Part shown: positions 43,208-55,699 of the stretch, in pieces | How positions within the stretch are numbered: position 1 is the first letter of the stretch | Layout: each line of letters opens with the position of its first letter | From: Asterias rubens | Taxonomy: Eukaryota > Echinodermata > Asteroidea > Forcipulatida > Asteriidae | Assembly (NCBI RefSeq): GCF_902459465.1 | Contig: NC_047076.1 | Location: forward strand, 1,240,001 to 1,304,000 | Length of the DNA: 64,000 bases | Direction of reading: 5' to 3' | Program-made: the position numbers and the translations under genes | The notes under the pieces: generated by a model | Database searches by the model: none | What the model was told of the DNA's origin: nothing | Seen by the model: only the letters and a program-made list of their open reading frames with translations

Positions 43208-43600
43208 GGTCTTTGTGAAACAGGCCCCTGGGACACATTTGGTAATTGTCAAAGACCAGTCTTATCACGTGGTGTATCCCAACATGTATAAAATAACAAA
43301 CCTGTGGAAACTTGCGCTCATTTGGTAATCGAAGTGGCAAGACAATAATGAAAGAAAGAACATTTTTGTTGTACAATATTTGTGTGCTTTCAGATGCCTA
43401 ATATAAGGCTTCAGGTCTAAATTCATAATATTCTTTCAGTGAGAAACTACTTCTTTCTCGAAAAATACGTCACTTCAGAGGGAGCCGTTTCGCACAATGT
43501 TTTATACTATCAACAGCTCTCCATTGCTCGTTACCAAGATGGCTTTTCCATGCCAATAATTATTTTGAGTAATGGCCAATCGTGTCCAGTGCCTTTAAAT
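43208..43600. mobile_element. TTAA-type MITE, family B (inverted, diverged)
   Basis: Starts GGGACACATTTGGTAATTGT and ends CAATCGTGTCCAGTGCCTTT AAA. The interior landmarks AACAAACCTGTGGAAACTTG and GGGAGCCGTTTCGCACAATG are family B in reverse. Confidence 0.78.
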
Positions 43601-43794
43601 GTATATTTTATCCACTCTACCGATCTATACTTTGAGATGAGAGTACGTGGTTGATGGATGTGTGATTGATCGTTCGCTCCCTCCGGAAGCGACCACGTGG
43701 GTTGTACACGTGTAGCAATGTTTGAAGCTTTTAAAATTGGCGCACACTCAGCAAACGTTGGTATTCGTTGTACTAACCTATGTGAATATCAAAC

Positions 43795-44033
43795 TAAAGA
43801 CACTGGACACAAGTCTTCTCACTTGGTGTATCTCAACATATGCATAAAATAACACACCTGTGAATATTTGAGCTCAATAAATTGGTCGTCGAAGTTGCGA
43901 GAGAATAATGGAAGAATAAAAGGCACTTGTTGCACAAGTTGTGTGCTTTAAGAGGCTTATACTATCAACAGCTTTTAGGTTTTATGCTAACATATATTTT
44001 GAGTAATTACCAAAAATGTACAGTTCCTTTAAA
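43795..44033. mobile_element. TTAA-type MITE, family B, internally deleted
   Basis: Begins AAGACACTGGACACAAGTCT, includes TGTGAATATTTGAGCTCAAT, then jumps to CTATCAACAGCTTTTAGGTT and ends TTACCAAAAATGTACAGTTC CTTTAAA. About 140 bp shorter than full copies. Confidence 0.75.
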
Positions 44034-44636
44034 CTATCTAAGTATGTGAGAGTTAATGACACAACAGTGTTGGTAGAGTTCATGAGACAAAATTGCACCC
44101 CAAATAGACCATAGGAAAATCCTTTTCTTACGGAAAGCAAATTATGTAAATATAAAACCTTGCTAGAAATCACCATTCTGTTGACATAAATATATTTAGC
44201 ACTAGCAAACCGCAATTTATGATTCATCATCTTCATATGGTATTTACCAAGATGTTATTATTTTCCTTTAAGGTCACGACACAAGAAGGTGGGCTCGTAA
44301 CGTGTCCTGACTGGATATGACAAAGCTACGCACGTTGCATCAGTACATGTCCCTATGGGCCGGATAACCACCAGAAGAAATGTATTTATATCCCAAGTCC
44401 GTCCTGAAATAAACGCCGTGTGCCAGTTTTTACTGTGCCGAAGACAGGAGGGGGCAAACAAACAATTACGTTCAAACTCGAACCATGTTTCTGGTCTGAA
44501 TCTACACTAAGTATATTTTGTTATAACACCGACACCTTTTTAGGTCCATCGGGTTTCCCTTTGCGGAACCAACGCCCAAAATAACGCAACTAATTGTTAT
44601 CTGAATGAAAGTTTATTTGTTAACATAAAAACTCAT

Positions 44637-44955
44637 TTATGGTAACGAGAGCTGTTGATAGAATAACACATTGTAAGAAACGGCTCCCACTGAAGTAACG
44701 TAGTTTTTGAAAAAGAGGTAATTTCTCACTCAAATAATAAAAGACTACAGCTGAACCCTTTTAATATGCATCTGAAAGCACACAAAGTAATGCAACAAGG
44801 TTTTTTTTTCTTCTTTTATTATTCTCTTGCAAATTCAATGACCAATTGAGCCCAAATGTTTCAAAGATTTGTTATTTTGATGCATACTGTTGGGATGCAC
44901 CCAGTGAGAATACTGGTACCTTTGACAATTACCAAAGGTGTAAAGTGCCTTTAAT
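44637..44955. mobile_element. TTAA-type MITE, family B, left-truncated
   Basis: Contains TATGGTAACGAGAGCTGTTG, AAACGGCTCCCACTGAAGTA and GACAATTACCAAAGGTGTAA AGTGCCTTTAA. The extreme left tip is missing. Confidence 0.72.
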
Positions 44956-44959
44956 AAAC

Positions 44960-46600
44960 TTGTGTCTCACTACATGTATAGAAAACTTTTCTGTATGGTC
45001 TCACCAAAAACACTCTTCAGTTACGTGTTGCTCAGACCTCACACAGCATTCAAGACGGCCACGAACACAAACCAAAATTTCACGAAATACAGGTTCAATT
45101 TCACCGTTTAATTGAGGTGCCTGACTATTCTCCCGCCAAGTATAAGAAGACATATATTGAAAGGACAAGACACTAGCTCTGAACTTTTGACTCTGACAGT
45201 GAATTTGTTTGGGTGGGACTCATGTCCTTTGGACCACTTGGCCAAAAAAGGTCGTGTCTTCCTTCATCGTGCACCCCTCTCACCCCTAATGAGTATCCTG
45301 GTCATGGTCATGGGCTTCCCTTCCCCTTGCCGGACCATATCTAAACGAAACACGTGGTGCTATCTTCGTCGATGCCACCTTCCCGCCTCACCAATTCCAC
45401 CTGTTTTCTTAAACCATTTTGTGAGCTTTAACGGTTCACCGCTGTCTCTAAGTATCATACTCACATTATCTGTGATGCCATCCAACATATCATATGCCAA
45501 TACACAAGTATGTAATATCCTCCACGGATGCAGGCTTTTAACCTATTTACGCCACTGAGGAAGAAATGGAATGTGTGTAAGAACGCTTTGAAAACGTCTG
45601 GGTATCAGACACTGACTAGTCAAGCAACGGCCTCGCAATGTCCTTTATGTAATGGGTACAATGGATGGGTCGGAAATTAGTCGGAATTGTTTTAGTTATG
45701 TTGCCGTTTGTGTAGTGAACTTATTCCCCAGGCTAATAATATCAAAGCCTGGAACGTCTTGCTATGACCAGGCCTGATACTCCACGGGGGCAACGGATTC
45801 AAGAACATCCGTTGACCCTGGTAATTATTGCCCGGTTGCCCCGTTAAAATGTTCAAACAGAAATTTACAATTTCCTAACAGAGGTTCCCTTTACCAAAGA
45901 GAAAACGCCTCGGTGTCCTTGCTCTTAAGTTAGACTTGACTCAAGTCCAAATCCCGTGCCATCGCCAGAAAACTATTGTTTAGTGATGCTCTGCATGCAT
46001 CCCCAACCTGTTCCACATTCTCGGGACCACATTTTGACGGCAAGCGCCGCAAATGCTTAGGACATCTCACACGAGAACGGGACTTGAATCAAGTCTACCT
46101 TGCTCTTTAAGAACGAGGCCTGTTTTGACCTTGTTTACCTTGATGACCAAATTCTACGACCGTATATAGAGCAGTCCCATTTGAGGTCATGCGCATGCTT
46201 ACCAGATCACTTTCACAATTGCTCTGGTGGAAGAGTTATTGGCATGTATGGGACACCTTACATTTTGTCTGGCATCCCGATCCACACAGACTTCGTTTTG
46301 TACCATAGAGCTACGGTTGTAGCTGTTGATACCTTAGTCGGTGCGTAAAGTTTCTTGTACTGTTTCTCTTTAAAAATAATTATTGATTAAAAAAGGTGAA
46401 TTCTACATTCCGCAAGTTTGGCTTCATTGTTTGGATGTGAATCTTCCAAGCTAATGTGTTTACAGGGACACTGTACTTTTGTTGAGGTTGAGGTCCTCCC
46501 ATGAAGAATAACACATCCAAACCGAATATCATTATGATTGGGTATTCGAAAACTTACTATTAAGCAGCATCGATTCTTTGAGACTTGACAGTTTGTTAGT
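44960..46600. other. Spacer without recognisable gene
   Basis: Contains some open frames (for example 45112-45558 and 46100-46348), but they lack recognisable domains, splice context or composition unlike the flanks. I see nothing supportable here. Confidence 0.5.
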
Positions 46601-46614
46601 TTAGATGATTTTCA

Positions 46615-46740
46615 CATCAAGGGAACTCAGCAAACTCCCACAAGGGATATATAAACACCAAGCTGACAACAGCCAATCTCTCTCATACAAACATTGGTTT
46701 AACGTCTATGATTATGAATATTGCACAAATCAAGAAATTT
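46615..46740 (-). mobile_element. SINE-like element, family S2
   Basis: Reverse of the S2 body: CAAACTCCCACAAGGGATAT, ATAAACACCAAGCTGACAAC and TGGTTTAACGTCTATGATTA. Confidence 0.7.
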
Positions 46741-47003
46741 CATATGAAGAATCGATTCTAATTTGATTTGAGAAGCAAAGGTGGCTGTCGCTACAATCGA
46801 AATCGTGACTGACTCCATCCGGGGATTGGGGTGAGGGGATATCATGATCCACGGAAAGAGACTTATTTACATGGCCGTGGTTGACTGACAAACCTACAGG
46901 TACTTGATGATGAGTCAACAAGTCATGAAGAAAGAGGTGGACTTCCAGGTCCGGACCTCCGACAAAATGTAGCAATGCTGGACAATATTAAACAAGGGAA
47001 CCT

Positions 47004-47145
47004 GGGGTCGATTTCACAAGAATAGTCCTAACTTAGGACTTTTCTTAGAACTCTTTAGAAGGTATTAAAAACTGAAGGCTAGTCCTAAGTTAGGACGAGT
47101 TACTCGTCCTATAAGATTAGTCTTAACTTTTTGTGACATCTACCA
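47004..47145. mobile_element. Palindromic MITE, family E
   Basis: GGGGTCGATTTCACAAGAAT at the left and GTCTTAACTTTTTGTGACAT at the right, with repeated TCCTAA(C/G)TTAGGAC inner palindromes. Same family as 18047-18170. Confidence 0.72.
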
Positions 47146-47149
47146 CTGG

Positions 47150-48820
47150 ACACTTTAGACATTTTTTTGTCTGTTCACTTGAGGTCGATTTTGTAAAATT
47201 TCACAACCTTGCTACAATTTAGCAAGGGACCGGTGCTAAATTACTCTCTTGTGAAAGGGGCTCAAGTGTCCGGAGCAGCAGCTCTAAACAAAGTGGACGA
47301 TATACGAGGAAAAAAAGCGGGTTGAGGAAGTATGGATGGAGGATGGAAGATGTCCGAAGGATTGGGTTGTTACTGTAAACTAGGTGAGGATCAGAGGACG
47401 GTTAAGGAAGGTGACGGTGATAGAAGTTTGCTTTAGGATAGGGACTGATTGAAGTGAGAAAGAGTCGCTCGACAGTGAGCTATAGTTAACAATAAAACAT
47501 TCTTATTCTCAGCATTGGGTCCCTGGATTGGATTTTTCTTACAATCGTTTTTCTTAGAAAAAAACACTTTCCCGCCAAATTGCAGCTGTTTTCAAACAGC
47601 CATGTGGTCGATTAAGGGATGCGAGCTTGTTACATGAGTAGGGCGAGCTTCATTCACTCAATTTCCAAAACTTCCCCTAATCTCAAATGAAATATTGACG
47701 CCCGAAGATCGCTAGAAAGTCGAATAACTTCCTGTGACGTCAAAATAAGGTTTACCAATGCCACAATGCTAAGCTGAGCATGCTGTGTGGAAAGTTGAAG
47801 ATAAGGTTTTGGTTTTAGGTCTTATAATGAAAAGCGTATACGTAGCAGTTTTGCCAACAGGGCTGATGCTGTACCTTATCTTGGTTCAAGAGAGTAAACA
47901 AAGAAGTAGCAGTAGCTCAGGCTGTCCTTACCAGTGTTGTGCCTAACCATTGATTGAAAAAGAAGACACATGCGACCAATGTTGTATCTTGTCTCAAACA
48001 GACACTAGGACGAGAAATAGGTTGGCCAGTGCTGTACCTTATATTGATGCAAAGAGAGTAAGCATACAAGTAGCAGCAGCATAGCCAGTTATTACAATTT
48101 TGTACCTAACCATTGATTTAAGGAGAACACAAGTGTTATATAAACTCTTGTCTCAAAGAGAAACTACTAAGGGGAGTAAGTTTTAGCTTATGTTGTACCT
48201 TAAACTCGGTCTGGGCGGGAGGGCACATCTTTTTTTATGACAGTTTTTTTTATACTTTTGCCCTTACCTCGACGGCCTGTGCTTGTTTTATTGTTTAGAA
48301 TTAAAATAAATAAATCAAATGAAATAAATTGATGCAAAGCGAGTAAGAACATGCGTACCAGCAGCTTATAGCCAGTGTCACTTATTCTGTAAATTAATGA
48401 AATAATATTTATGCGCCAGAATTGCATGTCAAGATTTTGTAATAAAAGGACTTAATATAAATTAAATATACATCGTGACTCCTTTTTTATTCTCAACAAT
48501 TTTACTTAAAGACAAACAAACTTCACAGAGCAGGTTCTTCAGTAGTCTGGTTTCCGGAAATCAAATCAAGAACTTGACTCATATTTCTATAATCCAATTA
48601 CATCGAGTCGCTTCTACAGCAGGCGTAGTTATTATAGAGTACATCCCACTACGGTGTCTACCCAACGTCTCAAGAATCTCAATCTGCATGTAAGTTTCAC
48701 CTGTAGTTATCAGTCAAGACAAGCAAGATACCCCTTACGGTAGGGTGACTGAAACCAAATGTTTCTTGGCTGGACATTTTTCTTTAGTTTTGTGAGCACA
48801 ACTTGTGGCAATAACAGAAT
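47150..48820. other. Spacer without recognisable gene
   Basis: Contains diverged internal repeats (GTTGTACCTTA near 47870, 48030 and 48190, each followed by an agagagtaa-like motif) and the interspersed repeat at 48205-48300. No exon supported. Confidence 0.45.
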
Positions 48821-48825
48821 GAATA

Positions 48826-49205
48826 ACTACCAGGAAACCGGAAGAACTGTTTAGGTTTGGATGTGGGAGGAAAACCCTTAGGTAAGACATAAACAATCAG
48901 GTAGAGAAAAAACCTAATCCATGTGCAAGGTTTCGGTCTGGGGTGGGATAAGAACCGGGGTCTACAGACAAAAGTAAAAGGCTTGGATACGTAGCCATCT
49001 TGATCCCCTTCAACCAACCTTCTCAAAGATAAGACATGTATGGTGGAAGAAATGTTTAGGTTTGAACGTGGGAGAAAAAAACCCTTGGGGAAAACATGAA
49101 CAATCAGGTATAGGGACTGAACACCCGCAATTCATATACACGACTTCGGTCTGGGGTGAGATTAGAGTTGGGGTGTACTCTACAGACAGAAGTGAAGGAC
49201 ATGTT
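48826..49205. repeat. Two diverged copies of a 215-220-bp repeat
   Basis: 48838-48990 and 49048-49205 share GTTTAGGTTTG(G/A)A(T/C)GTGGGA, AAAACCCTT, ACAATCAGGTA, TCGGTCTGGGGTG and CTACAGACA. The widespread animal repeat motif of conserved TGTGGGAGGAAAACC context is visible. Confidence 0.65.
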
Positions 49206-49949
49206 TATGGTGGATTTATTTACCCGCTTCCTTCGTCTTGTCAACACCAGTTGTTATCTGTTTTCACACTATAGACGGCACTTGTGCGTCTAGTAGCTTA
49301 AAATTGACACCATGGGTGTTGGCCATAGACACAAACAAGATTTTCAATGTACATCATAAGTGTAAAGGTCATAGTACCAGTTTCTGCCAATTTTACACTG
49401 CTGTCATTTCAACAACCTTAGTAACCTATTAAAGGCTTACATCGTTCGCCATTTTTTTTCGAACAAAATGCCAGACAATTTGCAGTTCTAAAAACTTACG
49501 ATCTACTGCGACGGATCAATCATCGGTCCATTAAAATTCATCTCTTAAAATGAAGACTCTTCCTGAGACAGTGGTCAGATTACCAAGGAGTATAGGGGAT
49601 CTAGGCTCCCATGAGGAGGGAAGATTGACCCAAGATGATGAGAAAAGACTTAAATTGAGTTCCTTTCTTGGAGAAGACTTAAAATGAGTTCCTTCTCTAA
49701 AGCACTCCATGACAGAGTTAGATTATGTCTTAACATTGGTACCGACAACTAAGATGGGCCACAGTGGTCTGATGATGATCCCTTTCCAAATATAATTATC
49801 ATATGAGCAAAAAATCTGACTTGAACTTCCGAGGATTTAGCTCAGGGCAGAATGTCATAATCCCCACCAAGAAAAAAAGTTCTCAACTATCAAATCTGTG
49901 TCAGGGTTCAGAGTTGTGGGCTATCAATAATTTACATTGCAGCAACTAC

Positions 49950-50130
49950 ATTGCTTTGTAAAACAGTTAATGGCCCGACGTTTCGACAAAGGCTAAAGGC
50001 CTTACCTAGCCTTAATGAAAGACTCTGCTTGGGTCGAAACGTCAGGATATTTACTTCTGTTTGCATTTATACCATAGGTACTTTGGGTTGATAAGCAGTT
50101 TGCAACAGCTAACTCTATTTTCTACTATGC
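49950..50130. repeat. Interspersed repeat shared with 3230-3360 and 26850-26990
   Basis: Shared landmarks: GTTAATGGCCCGACGTTTC, AGACTCTGCTTGGGTCGAAA, and TTTGCATTTATACCA followed by TTTGGGTTGATAAGCAGTTT. Copies at 3230 and 26850 are partial. Class unknown, no coding capacity seen. Confidence 0.65.
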
Positions 50131-50691
50131 TTATAGTAAACAGGTTTGAGGTACTGCACGATGAGTTGTTTGAGGTAAAGACAAAAATAAGCCATCGCTC
50201 CATCATAAATTAATCTTTTTAATTTGTAATCATTGAGTACTTCCGAACTGTGTTTTTATCATTTGAAAAGAAAAATATTATAGTTAGCAGCTTGAAAACT
50301 TTACTACCTAACAGTGACAATGCAAAACCCATGGGATATTCATCTAAAACAACATCATTGGCGAAGGAAGGCCTTTTCAAACCGCCATGGGCGATATTTT
50401 GCCAGAGTTAAATCGCGTACGTTTCAGCCATAGGGGCTTGTTCCTTTACTCTTTAAATTAGTCAAAAGCAAAATGATTATTCAGTTTTGAAAATCAGACA
50501 TGTGGGGCCTCCGGGTTATTGGTGATATGATATTTTGGAGTGGTGAAAGGTGTTTTTCCTGAACTGTATAATGATGGATTAGTCTTGTGTCGTAACGTTA
50601 TATGACCAGTTAATATCATGTCTTTGAGCATAAATGTTGTCAACATGATATTCAAATAATCTTATGATTCACGAGGAAGAGTCTAAACCAA

Positions 50692-51770
50692 GTGTTATAT
50701 AAAACGGATTTGAAACTTTGTAATTGCATAGTGGAGGAGAGGTTTGCACGGTGCTGCGTATAGCAATAGGCCGTACTTACGTATTGAACGAAGACTATAC
50801 TGGAACGATTATGTCTTTATGTAAACCGTAACTCGGGGCAACTGGGGCACTCGATGCCAAGTTTGCAAAATAGGCAGGAAACTTACTTGTTGGGTTAATC
50901 TGGTTCAATTTTATTTGAACACCCGAAACATGCCAAGTTTTCTATTAAAATGCACTTGGGGGAATTACTCAGGTATTTGGATTACTTGTATAGTTTCCCG
51001 TGAGTAAACGTACAAGAACTTGAGTTTTATATGTTGAAGGGGGGAATGAGTTTATCACAACATGTACATGTTGTTACTAGCCAAAGTTGTTGTCTCCTTC
51101 CCTGGACATTCGGGTTGGCGTATACAAAGCCCTTTCACACGACAGCTATTTAGCAGGGGTCCCTTGCTTTATTCTACCGTGGTTGTGAAAGTTTACGAAT
51201 TGCACTTCGTGTGAAAGGACAGAAATGTTTAGACTGCCCAAAGTCCCACATGTGAAATCTTGTCAAATATTGCTACATTTTGTCAGAGTTCCGAAACTAA
51301 GACAAAATCTTCCGCCATAGTGAAAGTTTTGACTGCTGACGTAGGCCCTACGCGAAATCACTCTGTGTTGGAAACCTATAGTGATTTCTTCTCTGTTTCC
51401 ACCTCTAAACCCTGGTTCGAATCCCGACTGGATCCTTGCATGTGGATTGGATTTGCAGTCCCTATAATACTTTACTGTTTGGCTTTCACCTATTTGGGGT
51501 TTACGTCCCACCATATTGAACTGACATTTCCTCATCATCTTCTTTCAAACAAGCCTTCTTGTTACAGTGTCAGTTGTTCATTTTGAGGACCCTTGTTTTG
51601 TATTACCAGAATACCGGTAGTAATAATTTAAAAACAAGTTATAACAATTGGCTGATTGTGAAAACTGCCAAGATTGACGCCATAAAACCAACTGAGTGCC
51701 TCGATTTATTAGTCAGGTCCCCTTTTCATAATGCTGCATGTTTGGTACCTGGAGTAATCTACACACTGGT
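50692..51770. other. Spacer with a family F fragment
   Basis: A worn family F start lies at 50703-50760 (GGATTTGAAACTTTGTAATT, GAGGTTTGCACGGTGCTGCG). The rest shows no supportable gene. Confidence 0.45.
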
Positions 51771-51776
51771 TTAATA

Positions 51777-51899
51777 GGGCCTTTTCCAAACACCGGCTTT
51801 GCAGCTCCGTCGTCACTTTTGGAGTATGTGCATTTGAACGGTGTTTCCAACATCAAACAGAGCCTTGAGCCAAAGACAGAGCCGAGGTTTGGAAAATGC
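51777..51899. mobile_element. MITE, family G relative
   Basis: GGGCCTTTTCCAAACACCGG at the left and the complement-like CCGAGGTTTGGAAAATGCC at the right. Diverged from the copy at 35933-36101. Confidence 0.6.
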
Positions 51900-53085
51900 C
51901 GATATAATTTACCGACTCGTTACACACAGTCCAAGCAACTCTTTCATATTAGCCAATGGCAATTGAAAAACTGCATAAACTCACGAAGTCACTTTAAACC
52001 AGTTTAACCTTATACAAAAAGTCATGGTTCGTGGTCACCTTAAGCCAGTTTAACGCACACACGGTCCTTGGCCTTAACCAGTTTAACCATGGAGGAAGGA
52101 AGGTTTAACCGCCCAGATCGTCTGCGGTTAAGCACCTTAAACAAGTCTCACCACACAGGGTCCGTGGTTGGTTAAACCATGGAGGGTTACACCAACTGTA
52201 CCCAAAAGAAGACCACAGTTTAAACTCACTGGCGTAACTATTCACGAACGAAATTTGGCTAGATAAGAACACTCAAAATCGTCTAAACTTACTCAACAGG
52301 ATAACAACATTTCAGAGGTGATGCAAACTTTTCTTCATCACTCTATTAATGGCCTGTAAAGAACGTCGATTTTGACGTTTGCAACAGGTATCTATTTAGA
52401 AGACCATCAAAATGGCGCCTCCTAAAACTCAACACATCCGGCGGTGAAATCAAAATAATGTCACTCCGCTTGAACGACTTAACTGTGGATCGGGAAACAA
52501 AAAAGGCTATTTCTTACTGGATTAACCTTTAACAGAAAATGAGACAAAATAAGAGATTTCTGAACAACCTTTAGTATAGGCCATCCTTCCTCACCTTCAC
52601 ATTTCCCCTGAGCCAGGTGACGCCCCTTTGGCTGACACAAAAGCATTCGAACAAACAGATGACGTAAAACGACAGATGCCAAAACAACCTATAGTTGACT
52701 CTTTGCTCGCTCAGCAAATCAATCACAACAGAACCAAGTCCATTCTTCACCTGATACAATTGCCTCCATGCCCCCTTGTTCATTGCCTTGGAGCCTTGAA
52801 ATGCCCCAGTATAAATATACAATGTCCTCATAGGGTGTCATTTACCAAAGAGAAAATGCCTCTTTGTGTCCTTACTCTTTCATAAACATAGCACGTACAA
52901 CAAGCCCGATCCTTTCTAGAGACACCGAAACCGCCCTCCAACCAAAACCGCATTCCAACGCACGAGAGCCCTTCAGTTTGCAAAATGTTTTCAACATCGA
53001 AGAGCTTTGAATTGTACTTTTTGAGTATCATAAAATTAACAGGTGACATAAAATGACAGATTTTAGAAAACAGCCTATACTGTGG

Positions 53086-53268
53086 CAGAAACACCGAGAC
53101 GAACCCTTCTCTTGGCGATAAGTGGACTTGGTTCTTTTTACGTGCATTTCACAGCGGACCAACAGCTTTACGTCCCATCCGAAGGACGAAGCAATGGTGG
53201 TTAAGTTTCTAACAACAAGACCGGGACTCGAACCCACACTCTGCTGATCAGAAACACCAGAGCTTGGG
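53086..53268 (-). mobile_element. tRNA-Leu/Ser-like SINE, family S3
   Basis: Contains ACGTCCCATCCGAAGGACGA, AGCAATGGTGGTTAAGTTTC and CCGGGACTCGAACCCACACT CTGCTGATCAG, aligning with 19833-20090. Confidence 0.75.
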
Positions 53269-53454
53269 ACCAAAGCCAAACCAACAAACAAAATGTCTTC
53301 ATCATCCTCACTACATCATTCTTTATAAAACAAAAAAACATCGTGTTAAAACCACAAGCCTCCCCGATACACAAACAGTTTCGAACCCACCATCCCAAAT
53401 GGTTCTTGAATATAATGTCTATAAATAGATTGGATGGCTTCACAACAAATGACC

Positions 53455-53545
53455 AAACAAAACAGGGTAAATCAATGACGTACATTTCGTATATATCACA
53501 ATGACCAAACGAAAGGGGTAAAACACCATTGACGTACATTTTGTA
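53455..53545. repeat. Short tandem duplication (about 50 bp)
   Basis: ATGACCAAAC(A)AAA..GGGTAAA followed by ATTGACGTACATTT(C/T)GTATA occurs twice in succession. Confidence 0.75.
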
Positions 53546-54027
53546 TAAAATCCCCGATGTGCGGTTTTGCGGGCGAAGTCGCGTCCGTGACCGTCCATTA
53601 CGCCCGTCCTATGGGGGAAAGGAAATATAAATTTTATATTTTCCTTCCTCCATGGTCCTTTATTGCCCACCTCTGCAATTCATCCCCTATCGCGACGTCA
53701 CCACACAATGTTAAGTTATTTCCTAAACTAAATGCCATTGTCGCTTTGGTTAATGGAATGAAGATGCTACTATTGTATTCTAATATTGGGTGTTTGAAGA
53801 CACGCCCTATTGTCTTATTGACCCAGTTTACATATAATGAAAGACAATGGATAGCCATGATGTTTACGCGGTGGCTCTAGACACTACGTCACAAAACTAA
53901 CCCATGGTAATTACATTATCACGACCCGCAGATTGAGAGAATAAAAACAAAATCTTTTTGTTTTTGACAAAAAAGAAATGGTGTTGGACAACAGCTTTCT
54001 TGTTGTTCAGATGATCTTCCCGTCAAT

Positions 54028-54205
54028 GGAACTCGGCAAACTCCCACAAGGGGGTATAAACACCAAGCTGGCAACACCAGTGTTTCTCATACTACAAATT
54101 TTGTTTCAACGTCTATGATTATGAGCACCACAAAATCAAGAAATTGTGATTCAGTAACTAGACGACAATGCTTATCTCGTCATTGTGAAATCAGCGGTTA
54201 ATTGA
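54028..54205 (-). mobile_element. SINE-like element, family S2
   Basis: Reverse of the S2 body with CAAACTCCCACAAGGGGGTA, AACACCAAGCTGGCAACACC, CAACGTCTATGATTATGAGC and TTGTGAAATCAGCGGTTAA, the most complete S2 right side in the window. Confidence 0.75.
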
Positions 54206-55063
54206 GGTTATTAGATTACAAACACCAATATAGCAAAACAAAAAGCTGTTTTCTCAGTCATGTAAAACTAAAAGGAGCACAAAAATAACTTATTGAAGTT
54301 CTTTCCGGTTGTTGTTTACTAAAACATAAAACGGTGTGACCTTTAAAACAAAGAGCTTCTTCCCAAAATGGAAATGTTTCTTTGGGGCTCCATTCAATGA
54401 CAGGTTACAATCACATTCCTTAGACACGCCTTTAGCAGCTCAAGCTCCCACATCCAGTTTCAGTCAAGACAATTTAAAAACTTTTTTTAGCAATAACCCA
54501 GATTTGTTGAACTTAATAAAACAGCACCAGAGGCCTACTCTTTTGTGTTGTTTTTGCGTCTGGTTCCACGTCCCAAAAGATTCAAATGGGAAAAACAAAG
54601 GAAATGTTTCATGTTGCCCAACTAGCGGATTTCCCAGATTTTCTTTCATCCGTCTTGAGTTATCAATCAGACGTTGTCTTAAGATTGATATTATGTTCTC
54701 ACTGGACACCTGTCTGTCTTCAAGAAATTGTTCAGCGTCTTCTAAGAGATTATTCAGGTGTAGCAGTTTGCATTGGTTTCGATCAGATTCACATGCAGGT
54801 AATCAATATAATATTGAACATCCCAAAAGAAAAATGTCAAACATAATTTTCTAGAGAATTCATAACATTCAACAACTGCCCCCATTTGAGTGTTACGGCT
54901 GCTCTCCTATCGAACATAAATACTTTTTCATTCGTTATTATGAAATAAAATAGTAAATGGGATAAGTTCCTTTTTGTAAAAATTACTGAAAAAAATGGTG
55001 GCAGGATATGAAAAGTTTTCCACTTTCACTTTCAAAACTGTGTTTGTTAATGATTGTACTCAC

Positions 55064-55652
55064 CAATTTAAACTCTGCAGTCCTCTGACAGAAAAAGTTA
55101 GTCCAAAATCGGCACAGCGATGGAAAAACTGGAGAAGCTGCAACAAGGAAAAGCTCTCCCCCGACAGTTTTGACAAATCAACCCACGGACTATCTCTTCC
55201 AAGAATGGAGAGAGAGTCACTCGCTGATTGGAACTGTAAATATCCACATGGATTATAGACGGGTACCGATGCACGTTTCAGTTGAACAAAATATCCCGTT
55301 GGTGAGTGAAAATAAGCCCGGAATTGCACCCCAAGGTTACCTTACGAGCCGTGGTGGCTCCAGCAGCGTGCTTGCGTGACTTCAATCCCCCGTACTTTGT
55401 GAGCTCTCGACCCCCCAACACACCTCGCCTGTGACGTCTGGGAGCCCGGTGCATGCGGGAAACTTGTAGTCAAGTTGACTATGGGTTTCTTTAGCAGGTC
55501 TTAATGCTGGAAATGTCATGGGTATAGAGGAACAGAGACAGTTCTAGGGGGTAGGGCGGAGCCGTGGTGCTCAGAGGGTGATTAGAGGAGGGGGAAATGT
55601 TTGTGACTCACCGGGTAAAACGTGCTGTGGCAGACTCTCTCAACGTATATAG
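55064..55652 (-). promoter_or_regulatory. Candidate minus-strand promoter and noncoding first exon
   Basis: On the minus strand a TATA-like CTATATACG (55644-55652) is followed by GC-richer sequence containing an AGACGTCACAG CRE-like site, then open sequence ending at a strong donor TTG|GTGAGTAC (55064). No coding exon follows nearby. The only downstream minus-strand gene needing a noncoding 5' exon is the LRR-Ig receptor, 20 kb away. Low confidence. Confidence 0.25.
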
Positions 55653-55699
55653 CTCGTACTTCAACAACAAGTTTCTTCGCACTGTTTTGAACATCACTC

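Noticed and set aside
45112..45558. 148-codon plus-strand open frame
   Set aside because: No recognisable domain and composition like translated noncoding DNA; no supporting neighbours.
53557..53880. 107-codon plus-strand open frame
   Set aside because: No family resemblance; adjacent to a short tandem duplication and SINE; likely chance.
54336..54854. 172-codon plus-strand open frame
   Set aside because: Starts and ends in AT-rich spacer, has no domain, and overlaps equally long frames in other phases.
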